Part shown: piece after piece, positions 1-12,260 of the stretch
Position numbering within the stretch: position 1 is the first letter of the stretch
How the letters are laid out: each line of letters starts with the position of its first letter
Assembly: GCF_026230105.1 (NCBI RefSeq)
Contig: NC_079476.1
Span: 41,096,559 to 41,160,558, forward strand
Direction of reading: 5' to 3'
Origin: Diorhabda sublineata
Taxonomy: Eukaryota > Arthropoda > Insecta > Coleoptera > Chrysomelidae
DNA: 64,000 nucleotides
Notes under the pieces: model-generated
Databases searched by the model: none
Told to the model about the DNA's origin: nothing
Seen by the model: only the letters and a program-made list of their open reading frames with translations
Program-made: the position numbers and the translations under genes

Positions 1-142
1 ACCTTTTTGAAGTTAGTTGATAAGACAATCCCATGACTATCCAAAAAAAAAAACGGTTGATGGAAGCGTCTTTGCCTTTTTCGGAGCAGGTTTACCCTTT
101 GCAATCCGATTGAAGGCTGAAACTTTTCAGACACCCCTCGTA
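1..142 (-). mobile_element. mariner relic, terminal inverted repeat end
   Basis: Read on the minus strand, the segment begins with a mariner-type terminus (TACGAGGGGTGTCTGAAAAG) at 142 and runs off the left edge of the window. A few dozen bases inside it, the minus strand encodes PAPKKAKT, which resembles the stretch between the first and second catalytic aspartates of mariner transposases, and then FFWIVMG, resembling the FWD-G motif. The coding part lies too close to the end for an intact element, so this is an internally deleted copy. A plus-strand ORF at 17-478 runs across this terminus and is not a gene. Confidence 0.6.
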
Positions 143-3100
143 TTTCAAGATATTCATACTAAAGTGAAGCTTCTTATTATAATTGTCAGTGATATAATAA
201 TGAAAATATGTTACAGAGTTTTAAGTATGTATCAACTAAGAAATACGACACCTCCAATGCTTTTCTCAAAGTTCCTTTTAAATGCAAAGTTTACCAAGTT
301 AGAGGATATTTTACTTCATAAAAGCTCAGAATATTGCACAAAGAAAGCGGTTTATTCAAAGTTTGATATAAAATTTAGCATAATGTATCCATTTTCTAAT
401 GTTAACGTGGTGCAAAAAAATAATAGTTTGTGGTATTTACTTTATCCTAATAGAAAATATTCAGTTTGGAATATATAGTAGCACGTAAAAATAAATTTAA
501 ATCGTATATAAAACTGAAATTACGAAATCTGTGTAGATTTAATATCTATTCAGATCATTACATAATTATTTCAATATTGGCTTCATAAATCTAAACTATC
601 ATTAATGACTAAGATAAATATTCAAACTTCGCTCTAGCTGCCTATCAGAGTCCGATCCACCCACCACAAGCATTACGTTTATCACTAGGACAGAATTTCC
701 TCGAGGGAATAAAGGACATTCGGTCCCTAAATGACCGTACAAGCTTTTTAGGGTCGCTGCTTTCTCTCGCTCTAAGCTTTCTTAAAAATATTTCTCTACC
801 GAGAATTATCCAGGATAATTTCAGGTAAGTATCTGCGTCCTGTTTTTTAAAAAAATAATGGACCATATTTATAATATGGCGGGATCTTTTTTCACAAACA
901 CAATTATTTAAACCTTTATTGTTTATTGTGTTGGTTTATTATAAGTTTGTATCTACTTAATTCTACACTGATATTTAAACAACATTCTGTTGAGGTTTTC
1001 TTTTCAAAATAACCAGTTCCCCCACATATTAACCAGTAGTGAGCAGTGTCTGGAGGAAGCTCTGAAAAATTTCACTGAAGAAAACCTTGAAAAGTGGAAT
1101 GACGAAAACTAATCCCCATTGCATGACATGAGAAATGGGTGAGTTTTTTTCAAATATTGTGACAGTCCTCACCAATACCAGCCCACAACGTAAACGTAGA
1201 AAGAATGTTTTCTTTCATGACTATACAATGGACTAATGAAAGAAACAGGATGGAAGTGGAGTCCCTTGATCTTACAAATTCTCTACAACTATAAAATGTA
1301 CTATGTAGAGTTCTAAAATTATGTTTTGAAAGAAAAGGAAATGATTAGGAAGGCCGGAAGCAGTACCAAATACCCTTTCGTTCAAGATAGAGATAGAGCC
1401 ACTCAATCTATTGGCAGTGACTGTTAAGAAGTCCCAACATTTTGTGTTTTTATTTTTATTAGATAATATTCGTAATTACGAGGCGATTCTTGTTATTTTA
1501 CCGAGGTGGAACGGTCAATTCTGAATGGTACATCAGCATTTATTTGCAAAAAGTGTTTAAAGAAACCAAAGAGAAATACATCGAATTTTAAATTCAACTC
1601 TAGAGGATTGAAAACATTTCTCAAATTTATCTTGTTTCTTATTATATTTTTTTGATTTCTGTTTAAAAGGTGGATTTTCCTTTTAAAAACCAACTTAGAT
1701 TTTGAATGCAATCGTACCAAGCTAAACTAATTTTCCGAAATCGTTGATGTTAAAACGGTTCTCTGATTCTCGAGTTTTCTAAATTCCTTTTTTGGAATTT
1801 AACAACATTACTAATTTCGATATCAACTTCCTGATGAAAGTAACAACGAGACAAACCCAAAAGATTTTTCACGCGTTTTGTATGATATATGATATAAATT
1901 TTCTCACTGAAACATTATGTTTTTAAAGACAAAACTTACACTTTAGGTCACTCTATATAAGATTATCAGTTGAAGCCAATTTTGATAATGAAACAATCAT
2001 CATTTACGGTTTGACAAATCGTTTTGGCTTCTTCACTCTATTCTCAGATATAACCTTCCTACTTATAACCATGCAATTATATTTAAATTCGGGAAATGAA
2101 TCTAGAAAGAACGGTTTTTCTAGCGCGAATTCATGATAACCGTTTCCACCAGAATATTGATTTTCTGGATCAAAAATCCGGGATGATGGTAGCCTTCTAT
2201 TGTGGTTACGAATTTACGAAGATGTCGCCGTTGATGATGTATTGGTTAAGTTCTTGATTTTAACGATGCTATGCAGATGCAGAATAGCAAATATAAAGAA
2301 TTTTTCCACCACAAATTCATTTGTATCTTCTGAAGGTATTGACAACTCTGATTGGACAACGAAATGTGCAAAATTCTCGACAGGTTAATTGGAATATTAG
2401 AATTCATTGAACTACCTTTATGAAGCTAGTAATTCGAAGAAAACTCCTGCTCCCGGTCAATGTTTTCGTTACATACCTTTCCATAGTCTTCTGTAGTCGC
2501 CAGGTCTTAAAGACATTTTCGGTTCTTCCATCGATGTAAACTGACACAGTTTTTATCAACTTTTATGATCGACCGAGTTTATGGAAGGTAGTGGCAAAAC
2601 CGTTCCATTATTTTAAATATTCATTTAAAATTTAACCCTAATGTATTAACGGTGGCGGTTATACAATGTCAGTTCGTTAATTACCTCGCAAATTATAAGT
2701 TATTGCGATAAGCTATAAGAGCTTAAAGTTTTTGAAATATTTACATTATTCTCTTGGGTAGAAAATAAATTCCGTGGTCTGAAAAGTATCATCTAAAACC
2801 ATCTGGAAAATTGCTTTCGGAATTAGCAAAGATCTATAATTGGAGTGAATGAAGATTAGTGAATGTAAGCGACATTTCATGCGATTATGAATGGATTCAG
2901 TTGTACTCTAATATTGAAATAATTAACATCGTATTGCATGTCAACTTAGGGTGAAATTAGCTTCAATCTATAAATAAACGTGCAACAGGAATTATTTTTA
3001 AACATGCATGGATTTCAATGAGGTTGAGATATGATAAAAAGCTACTCTACACGGACAATATTTTTAATTAATAAAGCAAACCTACATTAGCTTTGTTCGA

Positions 3101-3146
3101 GGTACAAAATCTAAGCATATTGCGTCATCAGTTGCAATTTAACACG
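143..3146. other. AT-rich stretch without recognised features
   Basis: I see no gene, RNA or clear repeat here. ORFs are short, lysine/asparagine/phenylalanine-rich and without family motifs. A TACGAGG-like sequence near 1479 resembles a mariner end but has no transposase motif beside it. Confidence 0.5.
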
Positions 3147-3434
3147 TTAAGGCCCAACAAAAATTGATAGTGATATTTTTTGTCCAGAAAGAACCAAATC
3201 CTGAGCTGCAGTGCATATAGCACCATGGATCTTTGCCTCATTAAACTCAATCAAATTGCTGTCTACGGATTTGTATGTTAGCCCGAGATTAATTGGGGCG
3301 GTTGATTTGACCGACGACATCAGTGTGCTAACTTCAGCAAAGTTATAGATGGGGTTTGTAGTTTTTTCGAGTAAATAGTTGATGTAGAAGGGAAAGAACG
3401 TAGGTGGGAAACACCAGCGTTGACCTAAAAACAC
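3147..3434 (-). pseudogene. orphan ORF with coding-like composition, unknown product
   Basis: A 95-codon minus-strand ORF that I do not recognise. Its second half (from about residue 35) has balanced amino acid use and noticeably higher GC than the flanks, ending in LSGQKISLSIFVGP and a stop. No signal peptide, zinc finger or catalytic motif is visible. It lies just downstream, on the same strand, of a fragment resembling a LINE endonuclease start (3549-3655), so it may be part of the same decayed retroelement. It could equally be a remnant of a host exon. The first 34 residues look like random AT-rich translation, so the true start is probably not the first methionine. Confidence 0.3.
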
Positions 3435-3548
3435 TCGTCATCAATTCTGTAGAAAAAATTCCTTCAACTGACGTGATGAACATCACCAGCGCTAACTATA
3501 TCTGCCTTTAGATAGTTTAGATGGTTTAGAAGTTGTTCTAAGCTACAT

Positions 3549-3655
3549 AATATCGAATTTTTTGTTTCTGTTAGATCCAGAGGTCTGCAAGTGGTGTGCA
3601 ACGTTTATATTCGTGTTAAGACCTCGTATACTGCAGAAATCTACTTTAAAATTTG
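3549..3655 (-). mobile_element. possible LINE ORF2 endonuclease N-terminus, relic
   Basis: The minus strand reads KVDFCSIRGLNTNINVAHHL followed by about a dozen residues and a stop. This resembles the start of the apurinic endonuclease of insect CR1/L2/Jockey-type LINEs, where an FCNIRGL-N...VHHHL pattern follows the ORF2 start. The catalytic residues of the domain lie further on and are not recognisable, so the copy is broken soon after its start. The match rests on one short motif, so I hold it loosely. Confidence 0.4.
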
Positions 3656-3699
3656 TTTTGCCTGATTCTCCAGACCACCAGCTGATTTAGAAGGTTCCA

Positions 3700-6600
3700 G
3701 CATGGTATATTTTTTTCTTTTTTCCTACTCTGGAAACGCTTGTTTGAATTAACAAGTTTGTTAATTTTCTCTACATATTTTCGAGTTCGTTTTGGCGTTT
3801 TCTACTCTGATTCATTTCCAATGTACTTAATGAACATTTTTACTTGATATTTTTTGATTTTTATCATAAGTGAGAAATACTCATCGTTATCTCTGTTGTC
3901 GCGAATTTGGTTGAAATAAACGGGAGTTTTCTAGACAGTTTACTGAATAATCTTAATTAGAAAAGCCCAGGTATCGTGTTTTAGAATTTAAACCGGGCGA
4001 AGATCTTTCTCGATAAATTACATTCACGACTAGGTTCGTTCTCCTAGTTTACCGGAAGCAGCTTATATTTCCGTGAATTAAATAGGTCTAACACTCTATC
4101 TTTATACAATCATCGTTGAATTTTATATCAGGACTAGTATGAAGTTTCTAGAGAATTAGAATGAAAATGAAATTGCTAATTTACAACTGTAGAGTGACAA
4201 GTGGGAAATTTCAATATCTCCTTTGGTATCAAGCCAAAAAATAAAGCAATCTTGTAATTTTTTGCATTTAAATAGGGGATAAATTCATATCTGGAATTAA
4301 TAGTCACATTGACTGTTCGAAAATGTGATTTTCGCTCTGGTAAACCCAAGGAATAGCCTTCAGATGCTTGAGATTTGAAATTTTGAAGAAAAATTGATTA
4401 AATTTCTAGAAAAATCTTGTTCAATATGGATCAAATTAAATCAAATTAAAAATGTTGGAATCCAAAATAGCTTGAATTAAAATATTACAGACTACTAAAG
4501 ACATTCTTCGAAAGTGTTGCAGCAATGTTTTCAAAATGCATAGGAAGTACGTTTTTTTCGAAAATGCAGCGAATAACTCATCTGGTCATACATCTAACGA
4601 GAGTTTACCTTCCATGGTGTTCCTGCAACCTAGTACCAACTCCATATTTGTTTTTGTGGGTTTTACTAAAAAGTTTAGACCACGAAAATAAACAGAAAAC
4701 AATACTTGAAGAACCCGGCGCTATGAAAAATTTTTCTATAATGTTTTAGAATTGAATTTTAGGTTATTTACTTTAAGTTAAAGTTTATTGTGCTTACGTA
4801 TTTGTTTTTCCCACTTTGTATGTGACAACAGAAGTGGCTCAGATATAAATCGTGATTTATAGTCATGTTTTTATTAATATTGACTACCACTGTACGTTTA
4901 GTTTACCATATATTTAATAAATTTCTTCTTTGACTATGAATCTAAATCAATGATATTAATTGTTAATTTGAAAACGTAGAACTATCTATTTTTTCGCCCC
5001 CTTTAGAATTATTTTTAGTTAGACATTTCGGATTTCGTTGATATATCGGTTTTATAAAACAAAACATGCTAAAAAAATTTTTTTCGCTTGGTGTTTAAAG
5101 CATGCAATGAAACAAACACAATTCATATAAACACAGTGAATAAAAAACGTTGAAATAACTTACATTTCAGTCCTACGGATGAGCATGAAACAGAAAAAAA
5201 AGAAGATTAATCTTTGCATTTGAATTATTCAAATGCGAGTCTCATTTTTTATTCAAAAATGCCGCTTCCAGTAATACAGACTTGTTCAAATTCATACAAT
5301 CGACGCGAAATATTACACTCAAAGAAATATTATATAAATCAATTTGTACCAAAGGTTCTTTGTCCATTCGTTTTTGTACAATGTTACTGATTATCAGAAT
5401 TAAAAGACGCAATTTAAATCTCGCCTTTTTGAACCATTTTGAATATTCACGCTTACTCCCACCATAAAAATAATTATAGAAAATTGGTTTTTAATCTATT
5501 CGACATGTCTTCTGACTTGCATGATTCAGATGCTTTAACACATTGGGTTTCCTTCTCCAATCAAGACCAGCTCGCAGGATAAAATAAAATCTTTTCTAGT
5601 GAAAGTTCGTATTAATAATCATTTGACAAGTCTATGGAAACAATTTTCTTTTTACTTTAAATTATGAATGAATTAGAAACCCGTTTGTGATTGTGAAATT
5701 TCATTGCCATTTGGAAGATTTTTCCAATGTGAAACTGTTTTTCCTACAGGAAAAGGAACTAAGAAGCGCGAGTCAGTTGATTATTTATGAAATTAGATTG
5801 TTAGAAAAATTAAGGGGGCGCAACAATTTTTTTAAAGGGTTGGTAACCACTGGGTGAACCAGTTTCAAATTCATGTCGATAGACCGGAATGCCTCTTTGA
5901 TTTTCTTTGTAGTAATGGGGAAAGTTCCATACAGGGGTTTTCAGTTGGAAAATCATATGATACGAAGTAATTTTGAAAATATAGACCTTGAAGAAGGCTT
6001 ATTAAATGTCATGGACAAGCCCAAACGATTTTAAATCAAAATAGAAGAAATTTATTTCGTTTTCTTATGGTTAATTACGATATTTCATCTTTGAGTACAT
6101 AAAGAATCTTTAATTGACCTTTGTTCATTAGTATCTTATCACATGTCACTAATTATATCTTGAGATATTGATGATTGTAGTTATAGAGTGATTTTTTTGA
6201 AAATATTTTTATTTTTTAAGTTCAAGTTTGTGGTTTAAGGATGCTTCAATCTTTTTTTCCCAATAGAAATTAATATTTTTTAGTTATATAATAATCTATA
6301 TATTAAATTACCAAAAAACCTTAGAATTAAATGGGAAGAGACAATTTTGAACCAAGTGACTAAACATTGATTTGTGAAAAACATTTCATCAAAACTTTGA
6401 AGTCAATGTTCACGGGTACATGGGAGATTCTGGTTTAGAAAATAGCAAAATACAAATAAATATTGAGTATTAATTAGTATCTAATTAAAAATTTTCAAAG
6501 GAGTGTAATTTTAAATCAAATATTTGAAAAGTATTTCTGATCTTAATATCGATTTTCTCTTTGTAATGTTGACACCTCGAAACTATTTGTGAAGAAATAG

Positions 6601-7040
6601 TTTCTTTCATAGGTCGATGGTTGATGCCTGTACGTTCAACAAATTTCCATGTTTCAGTTTCTCTAAAACTTTCATGTAATAAGAAATTTTGTTTCAGATA
6701 AACGTGACATATAGAAATTAATTTTTCAAATTACACTTTGTGTTTACTGCAAAATTTCGATAAATAACGACAGATTAGCTGTCATGAAAGTAAATACCGC
6801 TGCTTGAAGTTTCAGGTTTCCAACTACAATCTATGAGTTATTGCAAGATAAAAATTGAACTCACGGTTTCTGGATATGTGCAATTCGACACGAAGCGATT
6901 ACTTTTTTGTAGTCTTATTGTTGCGGTAAAAATTTCAATTATATCAATTGTGAGGATTTATTAAAAGATAAATTACGTATACAGTTAGATTGATTTTATC
7001 AGAAAATTGGATATTATTATATTTTGACAATACTTAGGAT
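3700..7040. other. AT-rich stretch without recognised features
   Basis: No gene or element could be supported. Small self-complementary sites occur, for example TTTTCCTACAGGAAAA near 5742 and CTGGGTGAACCAG near 5854, but they are isolated. The longest ORFs (about 60-75 codons) show no family motif. Confidence 0.5.
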
Positions 7041-7199
7041 TCATTTGAACGATAAAAAAAAGAAAAAAACATTGAAAAACAGCATTTGCAGCATGGAAGA
7101 TTCTTTAAAAAGAGATTTTTTTAGTTTTGGAACAGACGAGAGAAATGGGAGCAGATATATCAGGAAATTAAGACATATATTGAAAGAAGGAGGTATAGA

Positions 7200-7880
7200 G
7201 GAGTTCGGAGATTTATAAAAAAAGTAAAAACCCATCAAAAAACTCAATATTCTTATTGAAAATAGAGTAAATTAGAAACCAAGAATAGGTTCCGAAGTAC
7301 AAATGGTTGGTAAAGAAATATATAAGGTTGAGAATGCAGTAAAAAATGCAATTAAATATCTAAAAAAGGGTAAAACATCGCGACAAAGGGTAATAAATAC
7401 TTAACTTAAAATTTGAACTGAAATGTTGTAGTCTTATCTAGCTTATCTATTTATAAAATCCAACAAAGGTAAAAATATATCTGAAGAGTGGGAAGTACAT
7501 TGACTTACAGAAAGCTTATGATAACGAAATCTACGTTTTTTAAGATATATGTGCTAAAAGGACTCTCTCAGTGGAAAAGAAAATGCAGAAGAATGGGCAT
7601 AGAAATTGACAAAAATGTTTGTTTTGAAATTCTACAATTCGCCGATGATCAGGAGGTTCTACCCCGAATATATGAAAAAAATTGAATTTTGGTTCAATGA
7701 TTGAATAGAATTTGTTTCATCTGGAAGCTTTTTGAGACAATAAAATCAAGAAGAGAGAGTGGATACTACAAGGAAACACTCAAAACCCAGAAATTAGTAG
7801 ATCTTCTATTTTGAAAACAATCTATAACCAAGTGTAAAAATTATTGAAACAATTGTTTTTATAGGTAGTGGAGTTTGACA
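7200..7880 (+). mobile_element. LINE (non-LTR) reverse transcriptase relic
   Basis: Ordered fragments of a LINE reverse transcriptase are spread over three frames. Around 7300-7370 is a stretch like the N-terminal RT region (VKNAIKYLKKGK, compare EAI-LKNGKAPG). At about 7470-7490 is KNISEEWE, like the PEEW motif. At 7496-7525 is YIDLQKAYDN, RT motif A with its aspartate. At 7638-7652 is FADDQ, the catalytic motif C, preceded by RRMGIEID. The spacing between motifs A and C is far too short, so much of the palm is deleted, and frameshifts and stops interrupt the rest. A later fragment near 7720-7790 may be the thumb. The element is of the RTE/Jockey-like endonuclease-RT type and cannot be active. 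Confidence 0.7.
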
Positions 7881-7899
7881 ATTTTCCTTCATACAATTT

Positions 7900-10188
7900 G
7901 ACAAGCACAGTAGCTTTTAAAAATTCATGTTACGCTGCCTTGAACATCGTATGAATTTTGTACACTAATTATAAAAGTAGTTGAAATGTTTCGTGAATTA
8001 CGTGAGGAAATAAACAACGTAAACTAACTTTTTAACTAAAAAATAACTAAACAATTTAAAACCCGATGATTGTAATAATTATGAGCAATTTTCCAGCATG
8101 TTATGAAAGTTCCGGAAACTCGCACATGTACATCGTTTGTTAAATACAATGAACAATACAACATATTTGCGCGAACTTAGTGAGAACTCCGCATATACTT
8201 TAATGAGCTAAATAAATAACTGCCTCTCTTCACCAATTCCACAGTGGTAAACTATCAACTATTTTACAAATTAAATTTCATCAACAGACAACTGATTACC
8301 AAAGTTTCCAACTAATATTTCCTGATTAGAGTTCGTATCTAATTACCTAACTAAAACTGTCTAGGAGAGTAAAATTAACAGTCGAGGATATTCCACCGGT
8401 TTTTGCAATCTAAACAGAGGTGTACTTCACTAACTTGAGGGTGGATGAATATGTGAAGCTTTATGTACAAAATCTTGTTTAAACCGGTTGTGCACCACAG
8501 ATCATACCATTGGAATGGAAGCGGTTTGAAATAAATGACGGGAAATGGTATTTGGTCATTTTTTATCGCCATCATCAAGCCTTTCAATCATTTGAATTAT
8601 GACTCCTCGTTTTCTAGTTTATAGTTTGTTTTGGCCGCTTTTGTTATTATTTACCATTTCTTTTGGTTCCGGTATTTTGCCCTCCAGTGCTCTCGAGTCT
8701 CCAAGTATTTCTCGGCCTGCCTCTTCTCCTTGGCTACAATGGAATCCATTACTTCATTCTTTTGATCATTTCAGTTGGTTTTCTTCTCATTATATGACCA
8801 GTCTAGTTGAGTCTTTTATGTATCTCTCACTATATTTTCCTTCCCCCGCTCTTTATCTATTTTTTTCGTTTTTCTTTGCTCTCCTTTCTTGTTGGACTGT
8901 TATAGTTCTCATTATCTTTCTCCCAGTTCTTTTATGTTTTTCTTCTTCCCTTATACTGGTCCTATTAGGGTTTTGTACATTTTTATTTTGTTTTGTATGG
9001 TTATAATTTTGTTTTTTAATAGGTTTTTGTTTCTTCCATAGGCTTGATGAAGAGATGTTTCCGGTTCTGGTTCTTGCTCATCGGGATGTCAAAGAAAATG
9101 AGGAGGTCTAGGAATTTTCACTCCAAAAGTTGTTCGTAGCCTTAATATCGGTAGCTCTAATAAATATCTAAATTTTACTAAAAACATGCTATATATTTTT
9201 GATCTGCGGGAATTTGGGTACCAATCGGCGGATGGCCCATCAGTTTTCACTGTTTTTGTTTAAACTGGTGTGGAGATGTGTTGTGGAGAAATCTGCGAAC
9301 ATCCCATATCGACGTAGAAAATGCTTTAAAGAAGAAACTGGGAAAATCAAGGTCATTCCAGATCTACAAATTCATTAGAGCACTCCAATTGTAGAGCTAG
9401 TTGTACATGGGCACTTTTATTAGAGGAAAATAATGAATCATAGCGTAACATGTAGAGAGTTTTATTGTCTATGATACATTTTTATAAATGTTATCACTTT
9501 CTAGATTATTGCTTACAGAGATAATCGACGCTTTTCCTTTTTTATGCTGTTTTCTATAGTCTTTTTTTAAATTTCAATTGAATCTCCTGCTAATTCTCTA
9601 AGAACTATCCTATAATTTTTTCCAGCAGATCTTTAAGCGTAGATTTTTTTATTCAGATTTTATTCGTGTTCTATAATTTTTGTTATTTAATGAACAATAA
9701 AGCTGATTCAATGATACGCTACTGATTTGTAGATAGGAACCGTAAATCCAATTCTTTTTTATGCTTTTTCAACAGCAAGCAGTGATTTAAATTCATATCT
9801 AATTAATCAAACAAACTCTCTGAGAAATAAAGTAACTTTAAATATTCTGGAAGTTAGTCTAAACATAGCGTCGAATTCGATTAATCAGATTTAATCAGAC
9901 GGTTACCAAAAAACAAATATTGAAAAGTTGGAATTTGTTTTCATCGTAGAAATTGTTGGAAAAGAATAATTTTTTCATTTCCCTACCCTCCTCGACAGCA
10001 GTAAAATTGAATTATGATTGTTCGAAAACATCCCTTTGATTTTCGAGTTTGTCGATTTTGGGAACCCTCTTTAGTATAATTCTCCTCAAAATCGATGGTG
10101 ATAACGAAGCGTTTTCTGACATTTTATAAAATTTTATTGGTTCGTTTTGCAATTTCTTGAGAAAAACACTATTTATTCTTTGGATAAT
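7900..10188. other. gap with a pyrimidine-rich segment
   Basis: No gene is supported. Between about 8600 and 9020 the plus strand is strongly pyrimidine-rich, which creates an open frame of 135 codons made almost only of F, L, S, W and V. Composition alone explains it. The minus strand of the same segment is purine-rich, with short charged reading frames. Confidence 0.45.
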
Positions 10189-10440
10189 ACGAGGGTAGTT
10201 CCGGAATATAAACCGGAATTTTTGGATAAACACGCGCAAAATTTAGTTGATACACCGAATGTTAGAGCGGTTTATTACGAAACGTTTTTTGTGGTTTTTT
10301 ATCAAATATAAATTTATCGAAAATCACTGTGGAAATGAGAAACACCCTACTTATAGTTCGGATTTGTCGTCATGGGACTATTATTTATAAAACAAAAGAT
10401 TTTTATATTTGGTTATCAGAATATCATCGGCATAAGTTGT
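10189..10440 (+). mobile_element. internally deleted mariner relic
   Basis: A mariner-type terminus (TACGAGGGTAGTTCCGGAA) starts near 10189. Only about 150 bases later the plus strand encodes HPTYSSDLSSWDYYL followed by a stop, matching the HPPYSPDLAPCDFYL block that carries the third catalytic aspartate in mariner transposases. Nearly the whole transposase between the 5' end and this block is missing. The third aspartate is kept, but the protein stops at once. I found no clear 3' terminus. A minus-strand ORF at 10012-10239 overlaps the terminus and is a shadow. Confidence 0.65.
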
Positions 10441-10789
10441 TCTTATTTATAATCCCATAAATACTCTAAACAACGTTATAAATTGAAACAATTTAAATAG
10501 TAAATCATGTCCCATATTATAATCATCGTCAGATTTAAAAATCAATAATAATACGTCGAGTTGATTCCATTTCTAAATCTACATGATAGCGAGTTTTACA
10601 CACCCAATGGAAATGTATACTACTAAGTAATATTGTAATTGATTGAGTTATTAATCCTAATAGAGCGCTACTCTATTCAATATAAATCATTAGAAAAACA
10701 TGCGTTTAAATTACCAAATATATTGAAATAGTGCAGTCAAATAAATTAGAAATCGAACTTAGAAATTGATAACAACATGAAATATTTTG

Positions 10790-10990
10790 TATTGATTGAT
10801 TTTACATTTTTTGGTTTAACTGGCATCGTTGTTTGTTTAATTCTGAGTCAATTGGCAAACTCGCAACACAATTTTGAGGACCTCAAATTCCTATAATCGA
10901 ATTTGAAGCATTCCATCTTGTTAAAAGCAAATTCAATGTCAAAATACATCAAGGATTCACATTTAGCCTTTAGTCATATGTTTGGGATTA
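10790..10990. repeat. old dispersed repeat, left copy
   Basis: This segment shares a series of short blocks in the same order and orientation with 12560-12790: GCATCGTTGT-TGTTT, then CACAATTTT, then ATTCCTA, then TTCCATCTTG. The identity is patchy, so the copies are old. The hAT element at 11223-12260 lies between them. No coding motif was found inside either copy. Confidence 0.4.
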
Positions 10991-11222
10991 ATTTCTCTAT
11001 TGAATTCAGTTGATTTTCATTTAATTAAGAACGAAAAAGAATGATACTTGTTACTTGATATTCTAGTTTGGATGAAATATAAATTTCTTGAACGGTAACT
11101 ATGTTTAATAACATATAAACATCACAACGTTTCTAGTGAATTTAATTCATTTTACTGACATATTTGAAAAAAAGAAAGTTTGTATGTTGTGTCAGAGCAT
11201 AAGATTGATTTATCAGGTAGAC

Positions 11223-12260
11223 CAAGGCTGCTCAATCTTTTGAAGAGTCGGGCCAAACGGTGGATTCTAAAATCTAAGTAAAGTTAAAACAATCAAAGTG
11301 ATTTCTGCCATTGTTTATCTTTTGATAATTTACTCATGTTTGACGACAAATCCGACGTGTTGACAGTAACCACAAGTCTCAAATATGTTACTCAGTTAAG
11401 GATGAATGGATCTGAAAAAACCTTTTTGCATACATTAGTTGATCCAAAACTACTCAAAAACTGTAACGCCAGATCAGTTATTGCTGGAAATTCTCCTTTT
11501 GGTACAAATTTCCAAAAATCTGCAAAATCTTCTGAAGAATTTTGTGCTTTCGAAGACAATGTGTTAGCATAAAGGCTTTTCAACGTATCATGATTTTGCA
11601 GTTCAACAAGTTCTAATTGAATATTGGCAGGATAAGTAACTATTTCAACCAAGCTTATTAAGAAAGGATTTATAAAAATTTGGACATTTAGTTTTTTACT
11701 CTCGAAATCTTCTCTCAAATGACTGTGATCAGCATTTAATTTTAGATTGGCATTTAGAGTAATTAACAGAAACAATATTGAGCTCCCCTTTCGAATGCTT
11801 AAGTATGGGGAAGAGATTCAATTTTGCTTCGAATCCGCTTATCAAATGAAACATATCTGGAAGTTAACACTCTTTACCCTGTAATTAGATATTCAAAATA
11901 TAGAGGTAATTCGTAATGTCTTCTTCGAATGGTAAAGCCAGTTTCTGCTCTAAAAATTGCGACATCTGTTCTCGCAAGTTGAAGAAATGTTTCAACATGC
12001 TTTCCCTTCAAAATGATCGTACAGCACAATACAGTTGTAACTCCCCATATTCCCTGATTTCTTCTTCAAATAATAACCTGAATCGACGTCTGTTAAGAGA
12101 TTTTGCACCGTATGTAATTTATGCAGCGTACGTACTACTGGATCCATAATGTACGCCGCGGGATTTTTGAATTTGGTGCGTATTTTTAAACCACACTTGC
12201 GCGGGCCACTTAAGATTCCTTCCACAGTGTGGCCCGCGGGCCTGGGCTTGATCAGCCTGG
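11223..12260 (-). mobile_element. non-autonomous hAT element with ends and target duplication
   Basis: The element begins CAAGGCTGCTCAATC and ends GCTTGATCAGCCTGG. The reverse complement of the end matches the start at 12 of 15 positions, including the AGGCTG core. It is flanked by an 8-bp duplication, AGGTAGAC at 11215-11222 and AGGTAGAT at 12261-12268 (7 of 8), as expected for hAT transposition. On the minus strand, 11392-11775 encodes the end of a hAT transposase dimerisation domain of the type in ZBED5/GTF2IRD2-like proteins: FWKFVPKGEFP, then LALQFLSSFGSTNVCKKVFS. A full hAT transposase has about 600 residues, and only the last part is present. This is therefore a roughly 1-kb deletion derivative that could only have moved with help from a full copy. 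Confidence 0.8.
11392..11775 (-). pseudogene. hAT transposase C-terminal fragment
   Basis: A 127-codon minus-strand ORF inside the hAT element at 11223-12260. Residues about 50-125 match the conserved hAT C-terminal dimerisation region: a leucine-rich QLELVELQNHDTLKSLY segment, FWKFVPKGEFPAITDLALQF, and the hallmark FGSTYVCE-FS block, here FGSTNVCKKVFS. The DNA-binding BED finger, the catalytic DDE residues and the insertion domain are absent. The usual continuation (MNFIKSKYRS) is lost after VFSDPFILN. Y and E of the block are replaced by N and K. It is not a functional protein on its own. Confidence 0.75.

Noticed and set aside
17..478. 153-codon plus-strand ORF
   Set aside because: It crosses a mariner terminus at 142 and is antisense to the mariner coding remnant. 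The remainder is AT-rich translation without motifs.
3620..3645. GTATACGAGGTCTTAA on the minus strand, resembling a mariner terminus
   Set aside because: No transposase motif lies beside it, and the same bases are better explained by the LINE endonuclease-like frame CSIRGLNTN.
8599..9006. 135-codon plus-strand ORF that looks like a multi-pass membrane protein
   Set aside because: Composition is almost only F, L, S, W and V from a pyrimidine-rich strand, with no conserved motif and no support for a real start.
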